Positions 48,101 through 58,599 of a stretch of 64,000 bases of DNA are shown here, one piece after another. Both the position numbers and the translations under genes were made by a program. The first letter of the stretch is position 1; each line of letters opens with the position of its first letter. The notes under the pieces are model-generated. The model had not been told where the DNA came from. It saw only the letters and a program-made list of their open reading frames with translations, and ran no database searches. Origin of the DNA: Phlebiopsis flavidoalba (Eukaryota > Basidiomycota > Agaricomycetes > Polyporales > Phanerochaetaceae); the NCBI GenBank assembly GCA_035772785.1, contig JAOCPU010000064.1, positions 62,001-126,000 on the forward strand, read 5' to 3'.

Positions 48101-48459
48101 CACTAACTACGGATTCTAGCCAATATCTGATCTAGCACACATAGGCTCTGGACCTGAATACGCAAGACGCTTACCTCCTGTACAGGCAATTTCTATTCTA
48201 CAGCTGTCAATGGTGGAAAGCAAAATCGCGCACTTGGCATACAAACCCCACAGCGGTAGATGACCCAATACCACTTATTTCCGCCGTCCGCCGAGTTCAA
48301 GGAGAAGCTGTCTAATCTCAGGCCGCAAGTCAATGGCAAGAAGGAGATTGTAACACAGGAGGGATCTTAAACGGTGGCATGCCAATGCATGAAGATTTGG
48401 CACGGAAGATCAAGGAGAATGGCGTCGAGGAGTTCTGGTATTTCCTCGGAGCGGACTAA
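45192..48459 (+). CDS. NLR (NACHT) copy D, with many one-base insertions
   Basis: Start ATG 45192 ('MSSREPREGSPNPDAPA'). It aligns closely with copy E, but with repeated extra bases: two extra T in the 'GGTTTTTCCTTGAG' stretch, an extra C in 'GACCCGTCG', and extra bases in 'CGCCCCAGAAG' and 'GGCTCGGTAC'. Walker A GAPGIGKS is intact at 46345-46368 and Walker B IVVVVDGLDEC at 46694-46726. Between 47085 and 47335 is a segment without counterpart in E, including an A-rich stretch near 47190. The C-terminal exon has 'ALDLN', 'QWWKAK' and 'GVEEFWYFLGAD', stop at 48457-48459, so it ends before the acidic tail of B and E. Most differences from E are insertions, often in short homopolymers, as uncorrected long-read errors would give. 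A decayed copy is the alternative. Confidence 0.75.
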
Positions 48460-48719
48460 TGATTCCCGCAATTCTGACGACAAATCAAAGGGATAACATG
48501 TGTCCAACAAAGTTAACCTTGATATGTTGGCGTAGACTAGTACATACTGGTGGGTGTGTTTAGCAGCACACTGTTTGACAAATACTATCATTCTGATACT
48601 TGACTCTTCCACAACACTACAATTGACTGTGTGATGTGTATCGAGTTCTATCCGCTCTCTGATGTCAACGGACCCATTTGGAGTGGTAAACAGTCTATAA
48701 TCAAGCGATGGGATTTTTT

Positions 48720-50222
48720 TGAGCACAGAGTGCAGAGGTGATCAAGCCAGCAGCCTTCCTAGCCCTTGCGATCCTTAGACCCGGCTCCAGAACTCTTGAC
48801 TGAGCAGCCGCCGGTACCATAGGGTTGGTTCGCCGCTCATCAGACTACGCCGAAAGTGTTTTGCGTGTTTTCGCATGACCATTGAGCATCAGAAATTGAG
48901 CACCGACACCGAATTGTGATGGCCGCAATCGCAGTTGGTGTTGGCGGCCGCAATGCAATCTTTCGTAAAAGTAGAGGGCTAGAGACGGGTCTGGTCAGTC
49001 GAGGACGCGAGGCAGAGGTCCGTGTGGGATGTACTCACCCGCTCGGCTTGATGCGTTCACCAGGATAGGTATCTACGAGATTCGCAGAGCCCTAGCGACA
49101 CAACGATCCCGCTAGTGTTTTCTTGCGATTCAGGTTGCGTGTGCTCGCTCAGGCGTCCAATCCGGTATCGTGGCACTGATCAGCCTCCGATGGGGGTGTG
49201 TCTATCACGGTGTTCGAGTTCGGACGTCACCTCTGCGAAGGAAAGGAGAGAGCTGGCCTGAATGAAAATTTACATCAGCCGTTGGTGGAAGGACGGGACT
49301 CCCCCCCCACCGGTGTACTGTGACCTACCGATCTGACATCTGACGCAGCTTTGCAGGACTCTCGCGTACGCACGCGTCGCGTATAGAGGGGCGGGGCGCG
49401 ACAAAATCTCAAAGCTTCTGTCAATATAAGTATGTAGTCAAGTTGTTGAATTAAAGACTTACGAATGATTGTGATTGAACCGTGACTCATGACTACACGA
49501 CGCGTTAGCTATCGCAAGGAGGGTCAGCGATTTGCCGACCACGATTACCTCCTAATCGACGACGCAGGTCGTACCATTCGGGACAGAGACTGTGAATCAT
49601 ATGAATCGAGCTTGAAGCAATTGAACGGGGCCTAGAAAAAGCGTTCTGTAAATCCCTTCGGGCTCGATTTTGTTGAGAAAATCGAACGTACTTACATTGA
49701 CTACTGTACGCGCAGATTTCAAAAAGCTCCGTATGATACCCAGAGTGATTCGCGTAAGCACAAAGGTCTATTGGGATTAATCAGTTGTGAGAGGTCGCCG
49801 GCTTCGTAGGATGGGACGCGAGGGCCACGCACCGTTGGCGAACCGTAGAGTAGTCGCTCTACGACTACCGCGTGCAGATACGGTATGCATGACCATTTCG
49901 ACGCTACTGCATGCAACGCGCGTCGCCGTTTTGTGATAGGGGGCGCACGGCGGTACGGGTAGCCTTGGCGGTAGCCCAGCGGATCCCTTGGACAAACTGA
50001 GCCTTGCCCTGGGAATTCAAGAGGTCTCCCTCCAGTGAGTTGGTTCAGGTCGCCCAGGAGCCAGTAGGCTTCATTTGAATGTGCTCGATCGAATCGGTGA
50101 GCAAGTAAGCGACTCGGAGAATAGTTCCTGGCAAGTACGAGAAGAGAGCGAAAGGGCGGCCCGACGCGTCGCCGCCGACGCGTGCCACTATTTGTTACTG
50201 TTTGCTTCAGAAGCTTCCGCAT
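48720..50222 (-). CDS. KLLKQ unit gene, copy D (longest ORF, convergent to NLR D)
   Basis: Minus strand from ATG 50222. The first exon is open 167 codons to 49719: 'MRKLLKQTVTNSGTRRRR', 'GGRPLEFPGQGSVCPRDPL', 'RRAPPITKRRRALHAVASKW', 'YGSPTVRGPRVPSYEAGD'. Donor-like GTAAGTACG (near 49690) and GTAAGTCTT (near 49465), an acceptor-like TATTGACAG (near 49422) and another donor GTGAGTACATCC (near 49035) suggest more exons; one reads 'KIEPEGIYRTLF'. The same pieces occur in the other units. The product is very basic. No family is recognised. Its start is 229 bp from the divergent DSLTGQ start. Confidence 0.45.
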
Positions 50223-50450
50223 GCCAATTTAGGAACGGTCGCTCTGGCTCCTTGACCGTCCATCCCCATCGCTAGTTCCTCGCGGTCCTTCCACCCTCTG
50301 CTCACTATTCTCCATAACACTCCGACAACCCTGACAGCCTCTTATTTCACTCGTTTGTATCTCCGTCGGCTTCGCTCACGCACGACCCGCACGCTGTCGT
50401 CACCCTCCAGAACCCGGTGTACGACTGGATAACCACTCTCGTCCGACACC
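50223..50450. promoter_or_regulatory. Putative shared divergent promoter (KLLKQ and DSLTGQ genes)
   Basis: 228 bp between the conserved starts on opposite strands (50222 minus, 50451 plus). The plus strand is pyrimidine-rich. Spacing in unit B is almost the same (14375 and 14600). In unit E a transposon sits inside this interval. Confidence 0.45.
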
Positions 50451-51650
50451 ATGGCTAGTCAATGCTTCAAGCTTCAAGATGGGCACGGCTAGCACCACAC
50501 CTCCGCGAACCATCAATCACGCCCACGACTGCGAGTAATCCTGTCTGTCTGATCACGTCCGGCTCCGAGCCAAAAACCTTGGACGCTCCGCCCAGGCACC
50601 TTGGATCCCCGGTACGCGACGTCTACTAGTCCCACCATGTCATCGAAAAATAGGCACGGCGTGCCTCACCATGCGGGAGTTGGAGGAGCAGTGTTATGCG
50701 ATAATCAGGAATCCAGTCGTTCTCGGTCACCACAGCTGAACACTGCGGCTATACCCATGTGATCACAACCCATTCCGTTTCCGATGAAAAGTCGCCTCAT
50801 GGGGTGGCCCTCTGCAAGTCACTCGATGGACCATGACAGGTCGCCTTTACCCGCTGCTTGGAAGACGTAGTGGGGCGGACAGAGAGGCCAAGGGAGGCTC
50901 GAGATCGAGGTTCGGCTTCGAGGTGCGTGCTTCCTAGCACCGCACATCACGCACGTATACTGACCTGAGCCTTCTCAGCGTGTTGGCTGTCAATCGGCCG
51001 CCCCTCGTCTCCCATGCGCCCCATCTCATTCTCGGTGGGACACACGCCACTCGCGTTCAAACCATAGTGGACCCACAACTGCGTTGTCAACGGATTCTCT
51101 CTGCGCCTTCCCCGGACGTCTTCTCGGCGACAAGACCACCGGGAGCCCTGACCCATCGTTTCCTCGAACGGGCCCGCTCGGATGCACTACAGGCGGCATC
51201 GATCGTGGACTCGCCGACTGGACAAGGGCTCCTCGGCGCGCTCGACTCGACACTATGTCGCATGCGACCATTGTCAGGCCTTGAAGCACGTCGATGGGCC
51301 AATCGAAAGGCATTCGCGGCGCTCTCCCGTGTCGTCGGCCTTCATCGATCCAGACCTCTGCATAGTCACCCGCCGGCCCCATATCCGAACCCGACCCGCA
51401 CTTTTTCAAAGGCTTCAACATCCCTCGCTCGGTTCTCGTCGATATGGTTCCCCACATCACAAGGGCCGACAGCGCTCCAGGCTCCGATCTCGCGTTTTGT
51501 GCCATATCGAACGAACGAGGGGCGTTGCGACTTCTACCGTGGGTTATGGTCCCAGGGCCACGAAGTCGACGTCATTCGGCCGGAGTGTCCGTTGCCAGAT
51601 TTCAGTGAGTCTCCCTGCTCGCGAGAGGCCACGTGCAGTCATTCACCATC
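50451..51650 (+). CDS. DSLTGQ unit gene, copy D, first repeat (unknown function)
   Basis: ATG 50451 lies in a strong context (CACCATGGC). The main ORF is open 279 codons from 50980 and continues into the second repeat. It reads 'FSATRPPGALTHRFLERARS', 'LQAASIVDSPTGQGLLGALD' and 'RTFSKASTSLARFSSIW'. The same frame is kept in copy B and partly in A and C, the main argument that it is coding. How the ATG at 50451 joins this ORF (probably by splicing) is not resolved. No known domain, signal peptide or membrane helix is seen. Confidence 0.45.
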
Positions 51651-52350
51651 CGCGATAGAAGTCCCTCTTCGAGCAAATGGACTCTTGAGAACCACAATTC
51701 TTTGCGCCTACCTGGGAATTTTCTCGGCGACATGTCCACCGGACACTGGTACTCTCGTTCGCCCCGTTCGGACTCACTACAAGTGGCATGATCCACCGAA
51801 CGGATCTTCGACTCGCTGACTGGACAGTGACTTCTCGGGGTGTCCGCCTCGACACTATGTCGCATAAGACCACTGCCCAAGCTATGAAGGCCGCCGATGG
51901 ACCAATCGAATGCATTTGCGGCGCTCTCTCCTGACGTCGGCCTCTGTCGACTCGGACCTCCTGGATCCTAACTATCTTCGAACGTTGTTCGCAGATTCCT
52001 CTGCACAGTCACCTACGGTCCCATCTCAAACACGGCCCGCGCTTTTTCCGGGGCTGCAGTATCCCTCGCTCGATCCTCATCGTCGTGATCGTCATATCAC
52101 AAGAGCCGACAACGCACATGGTCCCGAACTTGCGCGTGCGCCCCGCGCCCAGCTACACGAACGAGGGACGTTGAGGGCTCACGGAGTCGACGTCACTCGG
52201 TCGGCTCGCCCGCGGCTGGTCTTTGGTGGGTCTCCCTGTTCGCGAAATGCCGCATATACCCACTCACCAACCCTGATAGACCAATTCCGACACAAGAGCT
52301 CTCGGCTGGTTCGACTTCACACAAAACTCTATACACCGGCGGCTGTCTAG
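51651..52350 (+). repeat. Second, partial copy of the DSLTGQ segment in unit D
   Basis: From about 51640 the sequence repeats the segment that begins near 51080: 'TTCTCGGCGACA' occurs at 51119 and 51721, then 'ACTATGTCGCAT' at 51253 and 51855, then 'TTTTTC' and 'CATCCCTCGCTCG' at similar distances. The offset is about 600 bp. Units B and C have the segment once. Frames in the second copy are broken (a TGA where the first has a sense codon). Confidence 0.7.
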
Positions 52351-52558
52351 CGTCCCCGTAACGCGTACGGCTACATGAACCACAGGATCTAGGCCATACA
52401 AGTGACTTGACGGTAAGCTCTTTCTCTATGAGCTTCAAACATTTCACAATTGCGAGCTAGCTGTGAGAGCGAGCAAGGGTTAGCGTAGAGGCCATGGCCC
52501 ATGACTTGTACTGTACGCGATCAGAAAGTAATTTATACATCGTTGTCAGTCCTTATGG

Positions 52559-54260
52559 ATGGCCGTCGTTGACCGTGTCCGTGTGAATGCTGTAGTACTG
52601 CTAGTGAACGCTTGCCCGACGCGTGGGCTGAGGAAGCCGCACTCAGAACGGGCGCTTCACCTCTACTTTTCTAGCTGTCATTGGTCATGGTCATGGTCTA
52701 CGTCCCCGCTGCCGTCTTTTCTATCCGCTCTCTCTTATCCGAATAGGATAGTTCTACCTAATCCTCCCGCTTCTCGGCTCTATGCACCAAAATCTGGCCG
52801 TTCTCCGACGGGTCAGACGATCCGCGGGCTTTCAAATGTCTGCTTTGACCATACTCGACCACCGCTAGCTCCCCCGCCTTGATTACAATCGCTGGCAAGG
52901 TTACGCCTCAATTGCAAGTATCAAATAAACCCTTGACTTCGATTTAGGCTATCTGCGCCTTGAAGAAAGTGCTATGCACCCCGTCGGGCTCGGTTTCGCT
53001 CTCCTGGCATCCCTTTCAAGACGGCTCGACCTTGGCTCAGCGCGATGAGCCACCCTATCCCTCTTGCAAGAAGCGATGCTAGTATTCATCAGTTGATTTT
53101 CTGATGACAATGCTCTTCACGACACCCTGAGCGACCTGGTTATATGCGAGTGAGTCCAGTGCAGATGCAATGTACCTAACTGTTCTCACATCTACTCAGC
53201 CTCGCCTCCTTGAAACCCCGGACGCACTCTGTGACGAGTAATAGAATGCCATGTCAAAGGTTTCGAGACGTGTAAAAGGCTCGAGATTATCGCACGGTTC
53301 GGTGGTACGCAATGTCCTCCTAAGCTTTTCGACGCGAATATTGACGTATCTCCTTAGCTTGTCCATTGATCAGCACCCCATCGATTGCAATGCTATTTCC
53401 TTGCGACTCCAGGAGTGAACGATCGAAGCCACAGTGGTTACCCGTCAAGCTCACGAACCATCGAACCCAATACCAACCACGCAGCACATTCCGCGCATAT
53501 TTCAGTTCTCGCTCTGTTGCGACGCTTTCGGAGCTCACTCACCATGATGCCTCTGCCAAGTCCTTACATCATCGAACGACATGGAACCGACCCGATCTTG
53601 CGCACATAATCAACAAGCGAGGTATTCCTCACGGCACTGAGGCCCCCTGGTACGTCTAAGTAACATTCCAATGTACGATCTGCTGATCGTATCGCAAAGT
53701 TAGAATCAATCGGAGCGGTTCGCTCTCGATGCAACGACATGCTCAGGTACGTTCGTCCACCAATAATCGGTCATACTTATCCCTAACCAACGCTTTTCAG
53801 GGCTGCGTTGTTGAGCGCGACTGACCCAGCTGGGCCCATCATCTGTCGATGCGACTTTCCGCCAATGAAGACTCAAGATCCCACCATCTTCCGACTCCAC
53901 GAAATTGTGTTCTCGACGACAAGAACGTAGCACGCGAGTCCATCGCTCACACACTGCCCCCAACGTGTCTCATACTCAAACTCAAGCGTCGCTTCGCAAA
54001 AGACCCAGTCGATTCATTCCACTCCTAGCCACGTTTTTGAGTCCGATTCTCTAGTAGCTAGTTGTGCTCGACGTCGTCCGTTTCCCGTCTCAGGTGCGGA
54101 CACCGAGAGAAGACCTGCCGTTAACTAAAAGACCTCCGCCGGGGCCGTTTCCATTGGTAACCACGACCACCAGTCAACTACTCTCTCAGATTCGGCCGCC
54201 GAGCGCGGCTCGAAGAAGCACTTCTACACACCTGGTTCGTTCCCAGGTACGCGCATAGAC
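52559..54260 (+). CDS. Third unit gene, copy D (unknown function, spliced)
   Basis: Pyrimidine-rich leader (52670-52770), conserved donor 'GCGAGTGAGTCCAGTGCA' (near 53147) and an acceptor 'TCTACTCAG' (near 53200). An open part at 53366-53659 reads 'MLFPCDSRSERSKPQWLPVK' and 'TFRAYFSSRSVATL'. A possible intron ends 'GCTTTTCAG' near 53802. A last exon-like stretch ends at 'GGTTCGTTCCCAGGTACGCG', shared with units A/B and C. The frame parallels unit B at 10729-10484. No family is recognised. Confidence 0.4.
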
Positions 54261-54799
54261 TGCTTCGATCGACGTCGAACTCATGCGTGCTCCTCCAGCA
54301 TAATCACCGTGAGCGTTCGTGTCGCTAAGATCTCACGTAAGCTTCAGAGTACGTCGTGGTACGCCCCGAAGATGACCGTCGGAGTGTCAAACAAACGAAC
54401 CTTTATGCACGTTTCCTTCCACCGGCACCAGGAGCGATATATCCTCTCTGATTCGGCGTGACTCGAGGTTGTTTCACGAGCACTGACCGACGCTCTCGTT
54501 GAGACTGGGACAAACAGCTGCCGTGGAAGCTAGCCGTTTCACGCGATGTGGAGACTGACTTGCCTAGCAAAATGTAGAATTGGTACGTCTGCAAGCGCTG
54601 CCCGTGGATGCCAACGCTAACACTTGCCTGTAGAGGTGTTTTAGCTCGGTGAATCGAGGGCATCTTGTGCAAGTTTCGTGCGCGATGGCCCCGAACGACT
54701 CGTCTGTAGTATGTCGGGTTCAACCAGTGACGAATAAAATCAAGTGTCTACTGTCGATTAGGGGGCGTGTTACAGATGTCCGACGTCATATGGTCAAAG

Positions 54800-55314
54800 C
54801 AGCGTTGATACAAGTAAGTATGCTGGTGGGATTGTCGTGAGATACTCCGAGCGCCTTGAGAACTTGATCGACACTTCGATCTCTGCTTCTTCAGGACATT
54901 CTTTGGACGTCGAATTCATAAACGGTGATTGCAAAGTTTTCTTCTACGGTTTCCGCTGACAACGTAGCTGTAGCAGAAGCACCCACTCATTTGTGAACAG
55001 GACCACATAATCCATTCGAAAAACGGCATCATCGATAGCCGTCAGCACGAGCAGTGTGGGAGCTGTGCTCTCGATGCTACGTGACACGTCTCCCAAGCGT
55101 GCGGAATGGAACATAGCGTCTGCATTGACAGCGTGGTAGCTCGCTAATTCTATTGCGATGGATCAGCCTGCCACACGAAGGTGGCACGACTGGAACGAGG
55201 CAGGTGCATGTGTTTGCCCCGCCTGCCCCGCCTGCCGCACTACTTCTCCCCTTCTTACCACTATCATCGACATCACCCACATACCAGCTTTCAACTGCTC
55301 TCAACACTCTTGAC
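54800..55314 (+). promoter_or_regulatory. Conserved upstream leader of NLR E
   Basis: The segment shared by all five NLR copies. It includes 'GCGTCTGCATTGACAGCGTG', 'GATGGATCAGCCTGCCACAC', 'GGCACGACTGGAACGAGGCA' and then a CT-rich stretch to the ATG at 55315. No TATA box is apparent. Pyrimidine-rich start regions are common in highly expressed fungal genes. Confidence 0.6.
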
Positions 55315-58300
55315 ATGTCGTCCCGCGAGCCTCGTGAGGGGCGCCCCAACCCCGATCCTGCGTCGAACGGTGCCGGAAGAACACGCGGAGAAAGGCGTGA
55401 CGAGATCATCGACGCGAGCCTAGGGCACATCATCAGCACTCTAGGTTTCCTTGAGAATGCGCTCCAACTTGTGCCCGTTCCCGGGGTGCCTCTCATAGCC
55501 ACGGGTCTCAAGACCGTCGTTGAACAGATCCAGGTATTGACGGCATGACTCTCCCATCCCGTTCCTTTGCGTCACTGACCTCGATCGGTACGACAGGCCT
55601 GCCGGGTTAACAGCACGGCTTCCAGAGAGTTCGCCCAGAAGGTCGCGCGGCTGGTACATATGCTGACGAAGATGGCGGACGATGTTCAGGCTATGGAGGA
55701 CGAGTATAAGCGCGAGGCCGAGGAGCAAGCCGGGCGCGGGCACTACGAGTTTGGCGAGCTTCAACGACGCCTGGGACAACTCAAGAGGTAGCGTGGGATT
55801 CCCATTTTATGATGTGTAGTTGTTGATAAATTGCATTTGACATAGCGACCTCGAGAAGAATGGGCCAAGCTAGGGACCATTTGAAGGGAGGCCCGGCTTT
55901 CGTGGCGGTGTTAAACGCATATATTCTACGCGAGGAACAACGAGGATACAGTGAAGAAGATGGATCAGGAGCTGAAAAATGCGCTCGACCTGTTCGAGGT
56001 GCGTTGATGTGATTACTTCCGATATCTCTGGCTCATCTAATGGCTCAAGCTTCACCAAGGAATATCCATCGAGACGGTGGTGACTGGTGCTCTCCATGAA
56101 ACAAAGGTATGCTTCTAATACCGGCGAAGAGGAAGCAAATAACAAACAGTTTCAGACTATTCGAGAGAAGCTTGACAAGGCTGGTGAGTACGTTCAAGGA
56201 TATTTCTGGCCTCTATGTTTGATGCACATTTGCAGAACAAGACCGAGTCATAGATTCGGTCCGAACCGCTAATGCGGGATATCGTTCTGCGCCCGAACCG
56301 AAGACCGAATTCGAAGAGGGTACTCGCACCAGCGTTCTGGAAGAATTAGAGCTCTGGTCGTCCGGTCGATTCCCAAATGGTGATCCTAAACGATTCTTCT
56401 GGCTCAGCGGTGCCCCAGGGATCGGCAAATCCGTTGTCTCCTACCAACTCTGCACACGTCTAGCCAATAAATCTTTGCTTGGGGCTTCTTTCTTCTTCGT
56501 CCACGGCAGCGGCGACCTCGCTTCAGCCCGACTATTCTTCCCTACCCTCGCACGTCAGCTCGCTGAGCTCCATTTCCACCTTCGTCCTCATATTGTGAAA
56601 GCCATGCGAGGCTTTCTCAAGGACGGCAATGAGCAATTGATGACCTACGCATACCAGCACCTGCTCCGGAAACCCCTTCTCGAAGCCACCAACTCCAGTC
56701 CACCACCTCGTCCCCTTACCGTTATCATTGACGGCCTCGACGAGTGTCAGGACCTCGAGTCTGTGCGCGTGATCCTGAAACAACTCCTTGAACTTGTTCG
56801 TGAGACTCCTTGGCTATACATCTATGTCGCTTCTCGCCCCTACCCTGAAATCCTCTCGGCACTTGTCCCTCATGAATTAGTCATCCATCACGACTTTTTA
56901 ACCGCGATTTGAAAGAAACAGAAAAAGATGTAGAGCTTTTTCTTCGAAAGGCTGTTCCGGAGGTTGATGGGTATAGCGAGTACATTAGACGAAATCCCGA
57001 ATCCCTTGACAGGCTTATCCAACAAGCTGGAGCGCTATTCCTCTACGCACGCGTGGCCGTGCGTTTTCTGGACACATTCCATGACAATCCCGGGGAACAA
57101 TTTGAGCTGCTGCTTCGCATGGGACCCAGATCATAGATCGAAATCCCACTCTCCATTGGACAACCTCTACCTGCAGGTTCTCGAAGCGGCGTTCCCTTCA
57201 AAGGATTTAGCTCAGGCGGCGGAGGCCCGCCGCAAAGAGGGTTGGTCTCATCCTTGGCACAATTGCTTGCTGGCACAGGATTCTTGAGACTGGTGTTCGC
57301 CCAGCTATCGTCACTGCCTTCTTCCACCCTGATCTCTCCTGGCAAAATGTCACCCAGTCATTTGACCGGCTCCGCTCCATCATCCGAACCGACAATTATG
57401 GCGACATTTATCCATTTCATGCCTCTGTCCAGGAGTTTCTCATTGACCGGGAGCGATGCTCGACGTCCCTCTATTACGTGGATGAAGACGTATGGATGAG
57501 TCATCTGTCCTCTGCCCTCCTTCGAATCACCACCTTTGAGGGCTGGAATGAGAGTTGCAAGGCTATTAAGTCTTATCAAACCTGTGCCAACGTGTGTGAA
57601 CGAGACCCATTTCAAAATGACTCTCTGCGAGATCTTGCACGGCGGAGTTTCAAAATTTTACTTTACTCTGGTGTCTCTAAGGTACCAGCATTTGCTTCCG
57701 AGATGGCCCTCCGATGCTTGCGTATCAGAACATCACATGCTAGCTGTCTGTCAGGCCATAATCTTGACATTTTGATCTTGTGAGTCAACCAGGCCAAAGC
57801 ATATTTGATCAAAAGGCTAATTCTGGTGACTAGAGGACTTCTGGCCACAGGCATAGGCACGATCTCCGTATACATTTTTGCCATGTACTTGCAGGAATTT
57901 CAAGTAATAAATCTATTCCACTAACTAGGATTCTGAGCAATATCTCTGATTTAGCACACATAGGCTCTGGACCTGAATGAGCAGGACTCTCGTTTCCTGT
58001 ATAAGCAATTTACACACTACAGCTCTCAATGGTGGAAAGCAAAATTGCACATTTGGCGTACAAACCCCACAGCGGTCAACGACCCAGTACCGCTTATTCA
58101 GCTGTCCAAATTCAAGAGGCAGATGTCCAATCTCAGGCAAGCCGATGACGGCAACATGGAGGAAACTGTAATGCAGGAGCATCTTGAATGGTGGCATGCC
58201 ATGCATGAAGATTGGGCACGGAAGATCAAAGAGAATGGCATCGAGGAGTTCTGGTATTATTCTAAGTAGAAGTATGAGGGCAAGTTGTACAGCGAGTTAG

Positions 58301-58380
58301 ATTCCGGCGAGTCAGATTCCGGCGAGTCAGATTCCGGCGAGTCAGATTCCGGCGATCCTGACGACGAGTTGGAGGAATAA
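55315..58380 (+). CDS. NLR (NACHT NTPase) with MLKL/HeLo-like N-terminus, copy E
   Basis: Exons: 55315-55533; 55597-55787; 55846-55998; 56050-56183; 56236 to about 57781; 57834-57903; 57964-58269. The N-terminus reads 'LGHIISTLGFLENALQLVPV', 'LIATGLKTVVEQIQ', 'EFAQKVARLVHMLTKM', the MLKL_NTD-like four-helix pattern. NACHT is open from 56236 to 56912: Walker A GAPGIGKS (56409-56432), 'ASFFFVHGSGDLASARLFF', Walker B 'TVIIDGLDECQD', 'YIYVASRPYPEI'. One surplus T at 56897-56901 breaks the frame, and a TAG at 57134-57136 another. The 70-nt exon gives 'GLLATGIGTISVYIFAMYL', a plausible membrane helix. The last exon is fully open: 'ALDLNEQDSRFLYKQFTHYS', 'QWWKAKLHIW', 'EDWARKIKENGIEEFWYY', stop TAG 58267. 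In-frame sequence after it to TAA 58380 encodes the acidic tail. A cell-death role is inferred from the family. Confidence 0.88.
58300..58359 (+). repeat. 15-bp minisatellite, four units, encoding DSGES
   Basis: GATTCCGGCGAGTCA in four consecutive copies (the last ends GATCCT) keeps the frame of the NLR E acidic tail. Copy B has only one or two degenerate units at the same place. It lies just behind an in-frame TAG (58267-58269). Confidence 0.9.
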
Positions 58381-58599
58381 TAAGTATGCGTCAAATACTT
58401 AACCTTGATATATTGGCGCGGGACTACATGCTGGTGGATGTGTTGAGCAGCACACTGGCTTGGAAATACTATCGTTCTGATATTTGCTCTGATCCTAAAA
58501 ACATTACAATCAATTGTGTGACGTGTATTGTTCGAGTTCTATCCGCTCTCCCGATGTCAATGGACCCATTTGGAGTGGTAGCGCCCTATAGTCAAAGGA

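Larger units (their letters stand above)
45192..55314 (+). repeat. NLR repeat unit D (complete, plus strand)
   Basis: A complete plus-strand unit of 10123 bp from NLR D to NLR E, and the cleanest reference for the unit. It has the KLLKQ ORF (minus, 49719-50222), a DSLTGQ gene from 50451 with an internal partial duplication, and a third-gene block (52559-54260). It also preserves the empty insertion site, near 50218-50240, of the element found in unit E. Confidence 0.85.

Noticed and set aside
51245..51310. 'ACDHC' in an alternative frame of the DSLTGQ genes, suggesting a Zn2Cys6 cluster
   Set aside because: The remaining cysteines of the CX2CX6C pattern are absent and the motif is not conserved (ACDLG in copy A). 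The competing frame is longer and better conserved.
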